This document shows, piece after piece, positions 1 to 6,235 of a DNA stretch of 6,235 bases. Positions within the stretch are counted from its first letter, which is position 1. Every line of letters begins with the position of its first letter. The translations under genes were made by a program, and so were the position numbers. This DNA is from Candidatus Sulfopaludibacter sp. SbA3 (lineage in GTDB: Bacteria; Acidobacteriota; Terriglobia; 20CM-2-55-15). The stretch lies in NCBI GenBank assembly GCA_945861845.1, contig CAMAWS010000215.1, forward strand, positions 1 to 6,235. Reading direction: 5' to 3'. Under the pieces are notes generated by a model. The model searched no databases. It had not been told where the DNA came from and worked only from the letters and a program-made list of their open reading frames with translations.

Positions 1-1
1 A

Positions 2-2986
2 ATTAATGTGAGCCTCGAGATCGGCCAGGTCAGCGAGACCGTCGAGGTTCAGGCTAATGCGGCCCTGGTTGAAACGCGCAGTGTGGGCGTCTCGCAGGTC
101 ATGGAAAACGCGCGGATTCTGGAGTTGCCCCTCAACGGCCGGAACGTCAACGACCTGATTACGCTTTCCGGCGGCGCCGTTCAAACGGGAGTCACGGGAA
201 GCAAGTCGTTTGCCGGTTCGCCCCAGGTGGCGGTTGCGGGCGCCCTGCAGTTCGGAACGGGCTATCAGTTGGACGGCGCGATTCACAACAGTGTGTTCGA
301 CGGCTTCAGCCTTCCAATGCCTTTTCCCGACGCTTTGCAGGAGTTCAAGGTGGAGACCAGCGGCCTGTCCGCCCAGACATCGAAGGGAGCGGCGGTTGGC
401 GCGGTGACCAAGGCCGGCACCAACGAGTTCCATGGGAGCTTGTTTGAGTTTGCCCGGAACGACCTGTTCAATGCCCGGTCCTATTTCGCGCCGACCAAGA
501 ACACCTTGAAGCGTCACCAGATGGGCGGAACGATCGGCGGCCCGATTGTCCAGAACAAGCTGTTCTTCTTTGGCGGCTATCAGCGCACCACTCTTCGCCA
601 GGATCCTGCCAACGTTCAGCGATGGGTTCCGACAGCGGCGATGCTTGCAGGCGACTTCAGCGCCTTCAGGTCCCCGGCGTGCAATGCGAACCAGACACTC
701 GCGCCCTTGCCTGCGCCGTTCGTGAACAATCGCATCGATCCCGCGCTTTACAGCAAAGCGGCGCTCAACATTGCCAGCCGCTTGCCAAAGACGAGCGATC
801 CGTGCGGCCTGGTCACATTCGGACCACGAACGAATGAGAATGCCATCCAGGTGGTCGGCAAGGTCGACTATCAGTGGAGCGCCAGTCACTCCCTGTTCGG
901 CCGGTATCTGGTGAACACGAGCGCGATTCCGCATGCTCTGGACTTCGATCCAAATAACGCGTTGCTGACGAACTTCGAAGGTTACGACAACATGGTCCAG
1001 TCGTATGCGTTTGGCGATACCTATTTGATCAGCTCCAGCACGGTCAATGCGTTCCGTTTGACTGTGAATCGTATGGCGACGAACCGTCTTGGAGCCAAGT
1101 ATTTCGGCCCCACCGATGTTGGGATCAACGCCTTCAGCTACCTTCCTAAATTCCTGAATATGACCGTGAGCGGCGGCCCGGGTTTTGTACTTGGCGGCGG
1201 TACACGAACCGACTCCACGACCCGTGGCACCAGCTATCACATGTCCGATGACATCAGTGTGATCAAGGGAGCCCATCAACTGGCGTTCGGCGGAAACCTT
1301 GCACAGGGCAGGTCCAACACGAACTCCAATTCGCAGTCTCCGGGCGGCTACACTTTCAATGGCCGGTCCACAACAAGCGGAATGGCCGATTTCCTTCTCG
1401 GGAGACTGACCACCTTAAGTCAGGGCGGCCCCAGCGAGCTTTACCAGAAAGAATGGTTCGCCGGGTTGTATCTGTCCGATAGCTGGAAGGCTACGCCGAA
1501 TCTGACTGTCAATATGGGCATCCGCTGGGAGCCCTATCTTCCGACGACCGATGCAAAAAAAGCCGTTTTCAATTTCGATTACGAACGGTTTAAGCAAGGC
1601 GTTAAGACCTCTGTCTTCAAGAACGCGCCCGCCGGCTTCTACTATCCCGGCGATCCGGGTTTCCCGAGTGACTCCGGCGTTGAAAGCCAGTGGACGAATT
1701 TCTCGCCGCGCCTCGGACTCGCCTGGGCTCCGGGCGGGGACGGCCGCACGTCGATTCGGGCTTCTTACGCTTTGAGCTATGAATACTATCCGTTGAGGTT
1801 CCGCGAAGACGTCACGGCCGCATCCCCCTGGGGAAAGCGGAACCAGCTCAGCAGCCCCGGCGGTGGTTTGGATAATCCGTGGCGCGATACCCCCGGAGGA
1901 AGCCCGTTCCCGTTCGTGCTTAATGCCGATACGGACTTCGCGCCGGCCGGCGTGTTCCTCACGACGCGGTACGACATCAACAATCCCTCCGCCTCGCTTT
2001 GGAACCTGAGCGTCCAAAGGGAAGTTGTGAAGGATTTGCTCGTATCTGCGAGCTACATCGGAACGCAGACCGCGCATATCTGGACGACGCGTCTGATTAA
2101 TCCGGTCATCTTCTTCCCAGGGAATGCTGTGAACGGCGTCTGTACGTCACAGGGTTATACGTTTAACACCGCGGGCACCTGTTCCACGGCAGCCAATCTG
2201 GAAGCCCGGCGCAAGCTGACTCTGGAGAGACCTGCCGACGGCCGTTTGATCGGGGCCCTGGACGAATTTGACGACGGCGGTACGCAGAGCTATAACGGCA
2301 TGCTCGTTACCGTGCAGCGCCGAGCCGCCAACGGCCTGACCGTCAGCACCAACTACACGTGGTCGCACTGCGTCAGCGATCAATATGAGACGGACGGACC
2401 GGCTCCAGGTGCCGGCTACCAGAACCCCGATAATCGGGATTTTGATCGAGGCAACTGCGATTCGGATCGGCGTCACATCCTCAATTTCACAGCAGTAGCT
2501 GAAACCCCGGAATTTGCAGGCAATACGATGCGGCGTGTGGCGTCCGGATGGCGTTTGTCCGGAATTTACCGGACGGCCTCCGGGGCGCCGCTGACCATCC
2601 TTACTGGTGACGATCGCGCGTTGAGCGGCATCGGCAGCCAGCGCGCCGCACAGGTCCTGGCCAGCCCATACGGCGACACTTCCACAGGACCGCTGACGAA
2701 CTTCCTGAGCCGGGATGCGTTCGCGTTGCCTGCTCTTGGAACCCTGGGGAATATGGGTCCGCGAAATGTTCGTGGCGTGCGTACATGGAATTTCGACATG
2801 TCGCTGTCGCGAATATTCGAGATCACGGAAGGGCAGCGGCTGGAGTTCAGAGCGGAAGGCTACAACGTGACGAACAGCTTCCGGCCGGTGAATCCAAACC
2901 TCAGCCTCAACAATAGTCTGTTCGGCCAGATCCGTGACGCGCAAGACTCCAGGGTCATGCAGTTCGCCCTGAAATACGTTTTCTAG
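2..2986 (+). CDS. TonB-dependent receptor, Oar-like (5' end outside window)
   Basis: This is an outer-membrane beta-barrel protein of the Oar-like TonB-dependent receptor family common in Acidobacteriota; such proteins take up ligands using TonB energy, but the substrate cannot be predicted here. The frame is open to the left edge (Ile-Asn precede the GTG at 8), and what remains starts at the tail of the usual carboxypeptidase-regulatory-like domain. The signal peptide, that domain and any TonB box therefore lie upstream, and the GTG at 8 is not the true start. Numbering from that codon, the plug carries ELPLNGRN (39-46), YQLDGA (86-91) and VTKAGTNEFHGSLFEFARND (about 133-152); GGTIGGPIVQNKLFFFGGYQ (173-192) leads into the barrel. 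GNCDSDRRH (about 815-823) and GWRLSGIYRTASGAPL are typical late-barrel motifs. The protein ends in Phe (LKYVF), as expected for a BAM-assembled barrel. Its six Cys fall into three local pairs. No SusD-like partner is adjacent; the downstream gene is convergent. Family is secure, ligand unknown. Confidence 0.93.
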   Translation: MNVSLEIGQVSETVEVQANAALVETRSVGVSQVMENARILELPLNGRNVNDLITLSGGAVQTGVTGSKSFAGSPQVAVAGALQFGTGYQLDGAIHNSVFDGFSLPMPFPDALQEFKVETSGLSAQTSKGAAVGAVTKAGTNEFHGSLFEFARNDLFNARSYFAPTKNTLKRHQMGGTIGGPIVQNKLFFFGGYQRTTLRQDPANVQRWVPTAAMLAGDFSAFRSPACNANQTLAPLPAPFVNNRIDPALYSKAALNIASRLPKTSDPCGLVTFGPRTNENAIQVVGKVDYQWSASHSLFGRYLVNTSAIPHALDFDPNNALLTNFEGYDNMVQSYAFGDTYLISSSTVNAFRLTVNRMATNRLGAKYFGPTDVGINAFSYLPKFLNMTVSGGPGFVLGGGTRTDSTTRGTSYHMSDDISVIKGAHQLAFGGNLAQGRSNTNSNSQSPGGYTFNGRSTTSGMADFLLGRLTTLSQGGPSELYQKEWFAGLYLSDSWKATPNLTVNMGIRWEPYLPTTDAKKAVFNFDYERFKQGVKTSVFKNAPAGFYYPGDPGFPSDSGVESQWTNFSPRLGLAWAPGGDGRTSIRASYALSYEYYPLRFREDVTAASPWGKRNQLSSPGGGLDNPWRDTPGGSPFPFVLNADTDFAPAGVFLTTRYDINNPSASLWNLSVQREVVKDLLVSASYIGTQTAHIWTTRLINPVIFFPGNAVNGVCTSQGYTFNTAGTCSTAANLEARRKLTLERPADGRLIGALDEFDDGGTQSYNGMLVTVQRRAANGLTVSTNYTWSHCVSDQYETDGPAPGAGYQNPDNRDFDRGNCDSDRRHILNFTAVAETPEFAGNTMRRVASGWRLSGIYRTASGAPLTILTGDDRALSGIGSQRAAQVLASPYGDTSTGPLTNFLSRDAFALPALGTLGNMGPRNVRGVRTWNFDMSLSRIFEITEGQRLEFRAEGYNVTNSFRPVNPNLSLNNSLFGQIRDAQDSRVMQFALKYVF

Positions 2987-3000
2987 TAAATTGTAGTTTT

Positions 3001-3050
3001 ACGGCAGGTCTTGTGGCCGCGGGGCATCAGCTCCGCGGCCATTGCCGTTT
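3001..3050 (+). terminator. Hairpin terminator of the receptor gene
   Basis: Fifteen bases after the receptor stop codon lies a very stable inverted repeat. TGGCCGCGG (3014-3022) pairs perfectly with CCGCGGCCA (3033-3041). Three more pairs (one G-U) extend the stem inward to an ATCA tetraloop (3026-3029). An outer stem, ACGGCA (3001-3006) with TGCCGT (3043-3048), encloses it. The following T-run is short (GTTTC), so intrinsic termination may be weak or Rho-assisted. The position directly after a stop codon and before a convergent operon supports a terminator role. Confidence 0.65.
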
Positions 3051-3082
3051 CAGGGAAGCCGCATAGCGGCGGCAGACTTTAG

Positions 3083-3102
3083 CCACGGGCGTAAGCCCGT
3101 GG
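3083..3102. repeat. Perfect palindrome in left outer module
   Basis: CCACGGGC (3083-3090) and GCCCGTGG (3095-3102) form a perfect 8-bp stem with a GTAA loop. The counterpart in the right arm (3201-3220) keeps the same layout with loop TGAC but has one stem mismatch (CCACGTGC). This is the core hairpin of the composite repeat. Confidence 0.8.
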
Positions 3103-3110
3103 AAAACAAA

Positions 3111-3179
3111 CGATAAGAAATCAGCCCCGCAGGGGTGGCATAACAACACGTTTGAATTGTGCCGCCCCTGCGGGGCTGA
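3111..3179 (-). terminator. Possible terminator of the minus-strand operon
   Basis: Read on the minus strand, the inner modules of the composite repeat form a long GC-rich stem: 19 of 20 positions pair, around a loop of about 19 nt. The stem is followed by the T-rich run ATTTCTTAT (end at about 3112). It lies about 75 nt beyond the stop codon of the synthase-like gene. The shape fits an intrinsic terminator, so the repeat may have been co-opted for that role. The long loop and interrupted T-run keep this tentative. Confidence 0.4.
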
Positions 3180-3252
3180 GACCGCTTGCGAAATCGAATT
3201 CCACGTGCTGACGCCCGTGGCTACAGTCTGCCGCCGCTACGCGGCTCACTCT

Positions 3253-5430
3253 TCAACGCCATTTAATCAGCGCAAGGACGTTGGAGTAGTCGTCGGTCCA
3301 TGGGCGAATCGAGTTGGGCGCAAGTGGTTTCCAATTCTGGTCTCGTCCAATCCGGCCCAGATGTTCAAGCCGCCGGGCGCCAATGACGAAATCGGAACCG
3401 GATTTCCCGGGAGCTGCCTCGTCCCTGTCGATGCGTAAACGTCCTGCCAGGCCGGAATTGGCAAGGGCCGATGCCACCAGCTTCTGAACATCCAGATAAC
3501 GATTGGAAACATGAAACAAGAGTACGCCGTCCGGTTTCAGTTTTGAGACATACACTTCAATCGCTTCACGTGAAATCAGGTGCGCCGGTATGGAGTCGGA
3601 ACTGAAGGCATCCAGCATCAGCACATCGAAATGTGAATCCGGTTGCTGTCCTATCGCAAGCCGGCCATCGCCGATCACCACGTTGCAATCCTCGCCACAG
3701 CGGCGGAGGAAGGTGAAGAACCTGAGCGCGATCCATTCGACCTGCGGATCGATGTCGAAGAACGTGATATGGCGGGCCGGGCCGCCGTAAGCCGCCATCG
3801 TGCCGGTGCCGAGGCCGACAACACCGATGCGCTGGTCCTTTCGTTCGCCCAGCAACTGCATGACGTCTCCAATCGGACCGGTCGGATGGTAGTAGGAAAT
3901 GGGCTCGCCCGATCTTTGCGGGTCCATGCTTTCCAGCCCATGCATCGTATCGCCGTGCAGCAGCTTCCGCGCGTTCTTATCAAGATCGTAGACGACCTTC
4001 TTCACGCCAAAGAAATTGCGCGCCACATATATTCGGTCGGCGTCCTCGACCAGCAGCGGCATTGTGAGCGCATAGCCCGTCAGCAGCACCATGAACGCGA
4101 GCGCGAAGCGAAGCCGCCGCTTTCTGAAGGCGAAAACGATCATGAAAAATGCGACGTCGGGTATGAGGGCCGCATAAGGACTGAAATTGATCCAGTCCCG
4201 CCGGAAAACGTAGCCGGCGGCCAGGAACATGAGGGCAAGAATTGCGGGATAGATCCAGTCCCGTCGATTCGGACGATCGTTCTCGTTGTACCACTCGCGA
4301 AAGAAGGGAACCAGCGCCACCAACAGCGGATATTCCAGGACTGTCGAGAAAACGCGAGGTGCGATGATCGCCGCGAACATACCGCCGAGGGCGCCGCCCA
4401 GCGCTATCCAGAGATAGAACTCCGTGAGATGCCGCGGGTCCGGCCGCCGGGCCGCCAGCGCGGAATGGCACAGGAATGCGCCAAGGAACAGGATCGCAAT
4501 GTGTCCCGCTGTGATCGTCCAGTTGAGCGCGGGCGCGGGCGGCACAACGTCAGGCACGATCGGCAGCAGCAGGAGCAGCGGAACCGGCGCCAGCCGGGAT
4601 AACAGCCTGGCCGAGATCAGACGATTCCGAGCGAAGGCCAGGATGAACGTGACCAGGTAAACCGCCAGCGGAACAATCCAGAACAAAGGCGCGGATGTCA
4701 CATTGACCGTTATGTGATTCGTCACGGCCAGCATTAGTGCGGAAGGAACAAACGATGCGGCAAGCCAGTAACCCCGCAATCGCAGCGATGGCGGCACGGC
4801 AGACAGAGTGTCTTCTTCCGCGGCCGGCGAGTGTTTCGTTCCGGAATGTTTCCAAAGGAAGACCGCCATGGAAGAGATCACCAGGAACAGAAGAACATAG
4901 CCTCCCGACCAAAAATGGCTCTGTGCAACCACTCCCAGTTGGGGCTCAAGTATCAGCGGGTATACAAGAAGGGCGAGAAGGCTGCCTGCATTGCTCGATG
5001 CGTAGAGGAAGTAAGGATCGCGGCCCGATTCGCTTGAGGTTTTGGAGAACCAGCTTTGCAGGAGAGGCGCCGTCGTGGAAACCATGAAGAACGGAGCGCC
5101 GACGGTTGAGAGCAGCCGGCCGAACAGCCAGAGCATCGGTTGTTCGGAGGCAGCCATCGTGACGCTTCCTGCAAACTGCATTGGCAGCGAAATCAGCGCG
5201 GCAGCCATGAGCAAGCAATGAATCCGCACCTGGGATCGAATGGACAGTTTCGCCAGCGCATGGGCGTAGATGTAGCCCGCGAGCAGCATGGTTTGAAAAA
5301 AGAGGATGCAGGTTGTCCAGACCGAAGCGGCGCCTCCCAGAAAGGGAAGCGCCATCTTCCCAACCATCGGCTGGCAGCAGAACAGGAGAAATGCGCTCAC
5401 AAAGAGCGTGAGCGCGAAGAATCGGGTCAT
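3253..5430 (-). CDS. Fused polytopic membrane (MFS-like) / spermidine-synthase-fold protein
   Basis: This 725-residue protein joins a membrane half to a cytosolic Rossmann-type domain, a family usually labelled fused MFS/spermidine synthase. Residues 1-460 hold about 14 hydrophobic segments and open with the family-typical QPMVGKMALPFLGGAASVW stretch (20-38) and FFQTMLLAGYIYAHA (44-58). Residues about 465-725 show spermidine-synthase-like order: RNFFGVKKV (471-479), LLHGDTMHG (490-498), nucleotide-binding VVGLGTGTMAAYG (537-549), FDIDP (558-562), GDGR (587-590), LDAFSSDSIPAHL (606-618) and terminal WTDDYSNVLAL (711-721). True SpeE has GGGDG and DSSDP-like motifs; here they read GTGTM and DAFSS, so aminopropyl transfer is doubtful. 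It may use S-adenosylmethionine-type or other ligands, with the membrane half perhaps moving substrate or product; that is inference. The ATG start gives an immediate membrane segment; the Shine-Dalgarno is weak. It lies 13 bp after the PEBP gene, suggesting translational coupling. Confidence 0.9.
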   Translation of the reverse strand: MTRFFALTLFVSAFLLFCCQPMVGKMALPFLGGAASVWTTCILFFQTMLLAGYIYAHALAKLSIRSQVRIHCLLMAAALISLPMQFAGSVTMAASEQPMLWLFGRLLSTVGAPFFMVSTTAPLLQSWFSKTSSESGRDPYFLYASSNAGSLLALLVYPLILEPQLGVVAQSHFWSGGYVLLFLVISSMAVFLWKHSGTKHSPAAEEDTLSAVPPSLRLRGYWLAASFVPSALMLAVTNHITVNVTSAPLFWIVPLAVYLVTFILAFARNRLISARLLSRLAPVPLLLLLPIVPDVVPPAPALNWTITAGHIAILFLGAFLCHSALAARRPDPRHLTEFYLWIALGGALGGMFAAIIAPRVFSTVLEYPLLVALVPFFREWYNENDRPNRRDWIYPAILALMFLAAGYVFRRDWINFSPYAALIPDVAFFMIVFAFRKRRLRFALAFMVLLTGYALTMPLLVEDADRIYVARNFFGVKKVVYDLDKNARKLLHGDTMHGLESMDPQRSGEPISYYHPTGPIGDVMQLLGERKDQRIGVVGLGTGTMAAYGGPARHITFFDIDPQVEWIALRFFTFLRRCGEDCNVVIGDGRLAIGQQPDSHFDVLMLDAFSSDSIPAHLISREAIEVYVSKLKPDGVLLFHVSNRYLDVQKLVASALANSGLAGRLRIDRDEAAPGKSGSDFVIGARRLEHLGRIGRDQNWKPLAPNSIRPWTDDYSNVLALIKWR

Positions 5431-5443
5431 TCGTTGGTGGCGC

Positions 5444-6052
5444 CTATTGCGGAGCTTTGTACAGTCCTACGTAGACGGCCTTGCCAACGATCTTTCCTGC
5501 CATTGCCTCGATGACTTGAGGGCGCGTCGCGGTTGCCGGCAGGTCCAGCTTTGCGCTGAGCGCGAACAGTTCGAATGTGTAGTGGTGGACGGGGCCGACG
5601 GCTGCCGCTCCAGGTCCCATATATTGAGGACCGCGGAGGCTGCTCTGAAACGAACCGTCCGGCAGGGTCGCGCCTGTTGGCACGCCTTCCGGAAGCGACC
5701 TGGTGGCGCCCGGAATGTTCACTACCATCCAGTGCAGCACATCTTCGATTGTTCCGTTACGAGCGACATCGGGGTCTCTAAAAAAGAGCACGAATGCCGC
5801 GGTATTTGGTGGCACGTTGGTCCACGAGAGGGCAGGGGAAGTGCTGGATCCTGCCTGGGCATACTTGACGGGAATCTGTCCGCCATCCGGCCACGCCGTG
5901 CTGGTGAGCGTCAATCCTGGTGGCCGCGGGGCTGCGGCCTGTCCGCCACCGGGCGGTTGTTGGGCTGCCGCAGCCGTGGTCATTGTGATCATTGTTATCA
6001 GTGCCGCAAGCACTATCAAGAGCATGAATAACCGAGTTGTTCTTAGTCTCAC
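5444..6052 (-). CDS. Secreted YbhB/YbcL-family PEBP (Raf kinase inhibitor-like) protein
   Basis: This 202-residue protein belongs to the phosphatidylethanolamine-binding protein superfamily, bacterial YbhB/YbcL branch, a small-ligand-binding fold with no firmly established bacterial role. Residues 1-30 form a signal peptide: a basic start (MRLRTTR), a hydrophobic core, then TTAAAA before QQ, the likely cleavage point. A Gly/Pro/Ala-rich linker (31-46) precedes the fold. Ligand-pocket signatures are SPALSWTNVPP (72-82), FRDPD (91-95), HWMVVNIPGATRSLPEGV (107-124), YMGPGAAAVGPVHHYTFELFAL (144-165) and the C-terminal AMAGKIVGKAVYVGLYK (183-199). E. coli YbhB is cytosolic and about 158 residues; the excess here is the export signal and linker. 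The pocket loop has GAAAVGP where many relatives have a proline-rich PP-x-GP. The GTG start is chosen because a strong Shine-Dalgarno precedes it; ATG at residue 10 would remove the signal's basic region. Middle gene of a three-gene cluster. Confidence 0.93.
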   Translation of the reverse strand: MRLRTTRLFMLLIVLAALITMITMTTAAAAQQPPGGGQAAAPRPPGLTLTSTAWPDGGQIPVKYAQAGSSTSPALSWTNVPPNTAAFVLFFRDPDVARNGTIEDVLHWMVVNIPGATRSLPEGVPTGATLPDGSFQSSLRGPQYMGPGAAAVGPVHHYTFELFALSAKLDLPATATRPQVIEAMAGKIVGKAVYVGLYKAPQ

Positions 6053-6057
6053 TATTT

Positions 6058-6064
6058 CTCCTTT
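6058..6064 (-). promoter_or_regulatory. Ribosome binding site of the PEBP gene
   Basis: On the minus strand AAAGGAG lies 5 nt before the GTG at 6052-6050. It is the clearest Shine-Dalgarno in the window and fixes the GTG as the start. It sits wholly within the 18-bp gap after the cytochrome stop codon. Confidence 0.85.
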
Positions 6065-6070
6065 AATTGC

Positions 6071-6235
6071 TTACTGAATGTATTTCAAATGGCACGCAGT
6101 ACAACTGTCGAAAATCTTCTCGCCGGCTTCGAGTACTGCGTTCGCATCCCTGGCTTTCGCAGCCTTTGCGGCAACAATGGATGTGTCCATCATGTCCAGC
6201 GACATCTTGATCCAGTCTCCCTGGTCCAGCGCCCA
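6071..6235 (-). CDS. c-type cytochrome, C-terminal end (5' part outside window)
   Basis: An open minus-strand frame enters from the right edge and ends at the TAA at 6073-6071, giving 54 residues from WALDQGDWIK to LKYIQ. It contains a CxxCH heme-attachment site, CTACH (residues 45-49 of the visible part, at 6089-6103), only five residues before the C terminus. The preceding stretch (about 14-44) is Ala-, Lys- and Asp-rich and looks helical. A covalent heme site at the end of a helical domain is the layout of cytochrome c'/c556-type four-helix bundles. The match is to the pattern A...A....AGEKIF..C..CH..Y, so that subfamily is likely but not certain. Such proteins are periplasmic electron carriers or gas/redox binders. 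The gene is cut by the window, so its start, signal peptide and axial ligand Met cannot be seen. It is the first visible gene of the operon, 18 bp ahead of the PEBP gene. Confidence 0.8.
   Translation of the reverse strand, partial: WALDQGDWIKMSLDMMDTSIVAAKAAKARDANAVLEAGEKIFDSCTACHLKYIQ

Larger units (their letters stand above)
3057..3246. repeat. Composite REP-like inverted repeat between convergent genes
   Basis: The left arm (3057-3140) and right arm (3160-3246) are inverted copies of each other. Each has two conserved modules. The outer modules (3057-3102 and 3201-3246) match at 42 of 46 positions; the inner modules (3121-3140 and 3160-3179) match at 19 of 20. The linkers between modules (18 nt left, 21 nt right) are unlike each other. 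Each outer module contains its own palindromes: GCCGC-ATA-GCGGC and CCACGGGC-GTAA-GCCCGTGG on the left, with slightly eroded versions on the right. The inner module carries CCCC-GCA-GGGG. About 19 nt separate the arms. This resembles dispersed REP/BIME or MITE-like extragenic repeats, which in many bacteria are mobilised by Y1 (RAYT) transposases. No transposase is in the window and no target duplication is visible at the ends. The named family is not identified. Confidence 0.8.

Noticed and set aside
8..10. GTG as the receptor's start codon
   Set aside because: The frame stays open to the window edge and the residues that follow match the inside of the family (before the plug), so translation must begin upstream.
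1555..1561. Run of seven A in the receptor as a slippage or phase-variation site
   Set aside because: The frame is intact across it, family similarity continues on both sides, and no stop or alternative product suggests programmed frameshifting.
1415..2944. Minus-strand open frames of 220 and 265 codons opposite the receptor gene
   Set aside because: Both are low-complexity Arg-rich translations antisense to well-conserved receptor sequence, with no motif of their own.
3047..3256. Target-site duplication flanking the composite repeat
   Set aside because: The bases just outside the two ends (CAGGGA and CACTCT) do not match, so insertion by a classic transposase cannot be shown.
3157..3438. 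Plus-strand open frame starting inside the inverted repeat
   Set aside because: It begins in repeat sequence and runs antisense through the 3' end of the synthase-like gene; the composition is not protein-like.
4188..4264. Direct repeat GATCCAGTCCCG, twice within the membrane domain
   Set aside because: Both copies encode Arg-Asp-Trp-Ile in frame at loop edges of the protein; a 12-base match in coding sequence can arise by chance and no wider duplication is seen.
3643..4602. Long plus-strand open frame (319 codons) opposite the synthase-like gene
   Set aside because: Its product is rich in Arg, His, Glu and Gln with no recognisable domain, and it lies wholly antisense to a gene with clear family motifs. 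It is a GC-rich coding shadow.

Overview
The window is GC-rich, gene-dense bacterial DNA. It most probably comes from an Acidobacteriota genome or a close soil relative. The main evidence is the first gene, an Oar-like TonB-dependent outer-membrane protein of the type greatly expanded in Acidobacteriota (LPLNGRN plug motif, RNDLFNAR and GGPI..NKLFFF signatures). A secreted YbhB/YbcL-type PEBP and a fused membrane/spermidine-synthase-like protein fit the same assignment. No rRNA or marker gene is present, so the phylum is an inference.

Layout: a plus-strand gene cut by the left edge (2-2986) encodes most of the TonB-dependent receptor. It is followed by a strong GC hairpin (about 3001-3050) that looks like its terminator. 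Next is a composite inverted repeat of about 190 bp (3057-3246), made of two conserved palindromic modules per arm. It fills the space between the convergent genes and stops 6 bp short of the next stop codon.

From 3253 to the right edge, everything reads on the minus strand as a tightly packed cluster. In transcription order it contains: (i) the C-terminal end of a c-type cytochrome with a CTACH heme site (6071-6235, cut by the right edge); (ii) a signal-peptide-bearing PEBP/YbhB-like protein (5444-6052, GTG start with a clear Shine-Dalgarno); (iii) a 725-residue fused polytopic membrane/spermidine-synthase-fold protein (3253-5430). The gaps are 18 and 13 bp, so one operon is likely. Its 5' end and promoter lie outside the window. 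The inner hairpin of the inverted repeat, read on the minus strand, is followed by a short U-rich run and could terminate this operon.

Working together: the receptor probably acts alone in outer-membrane uptake or surface function. In the operon, the cytochrome (expected periplasmic), the exported PEBP and the inner-membrane fusion protein all point to the cell envelope, but no shared pathway can be read from sequence. I found no CRISPR array, tRNA, rRNA, transposase or phage gene. The most unusual items are the composite inverted repeat and the membrane-anchored synthase-like protein, whose active-site motifs differ from true spermidine synthases.
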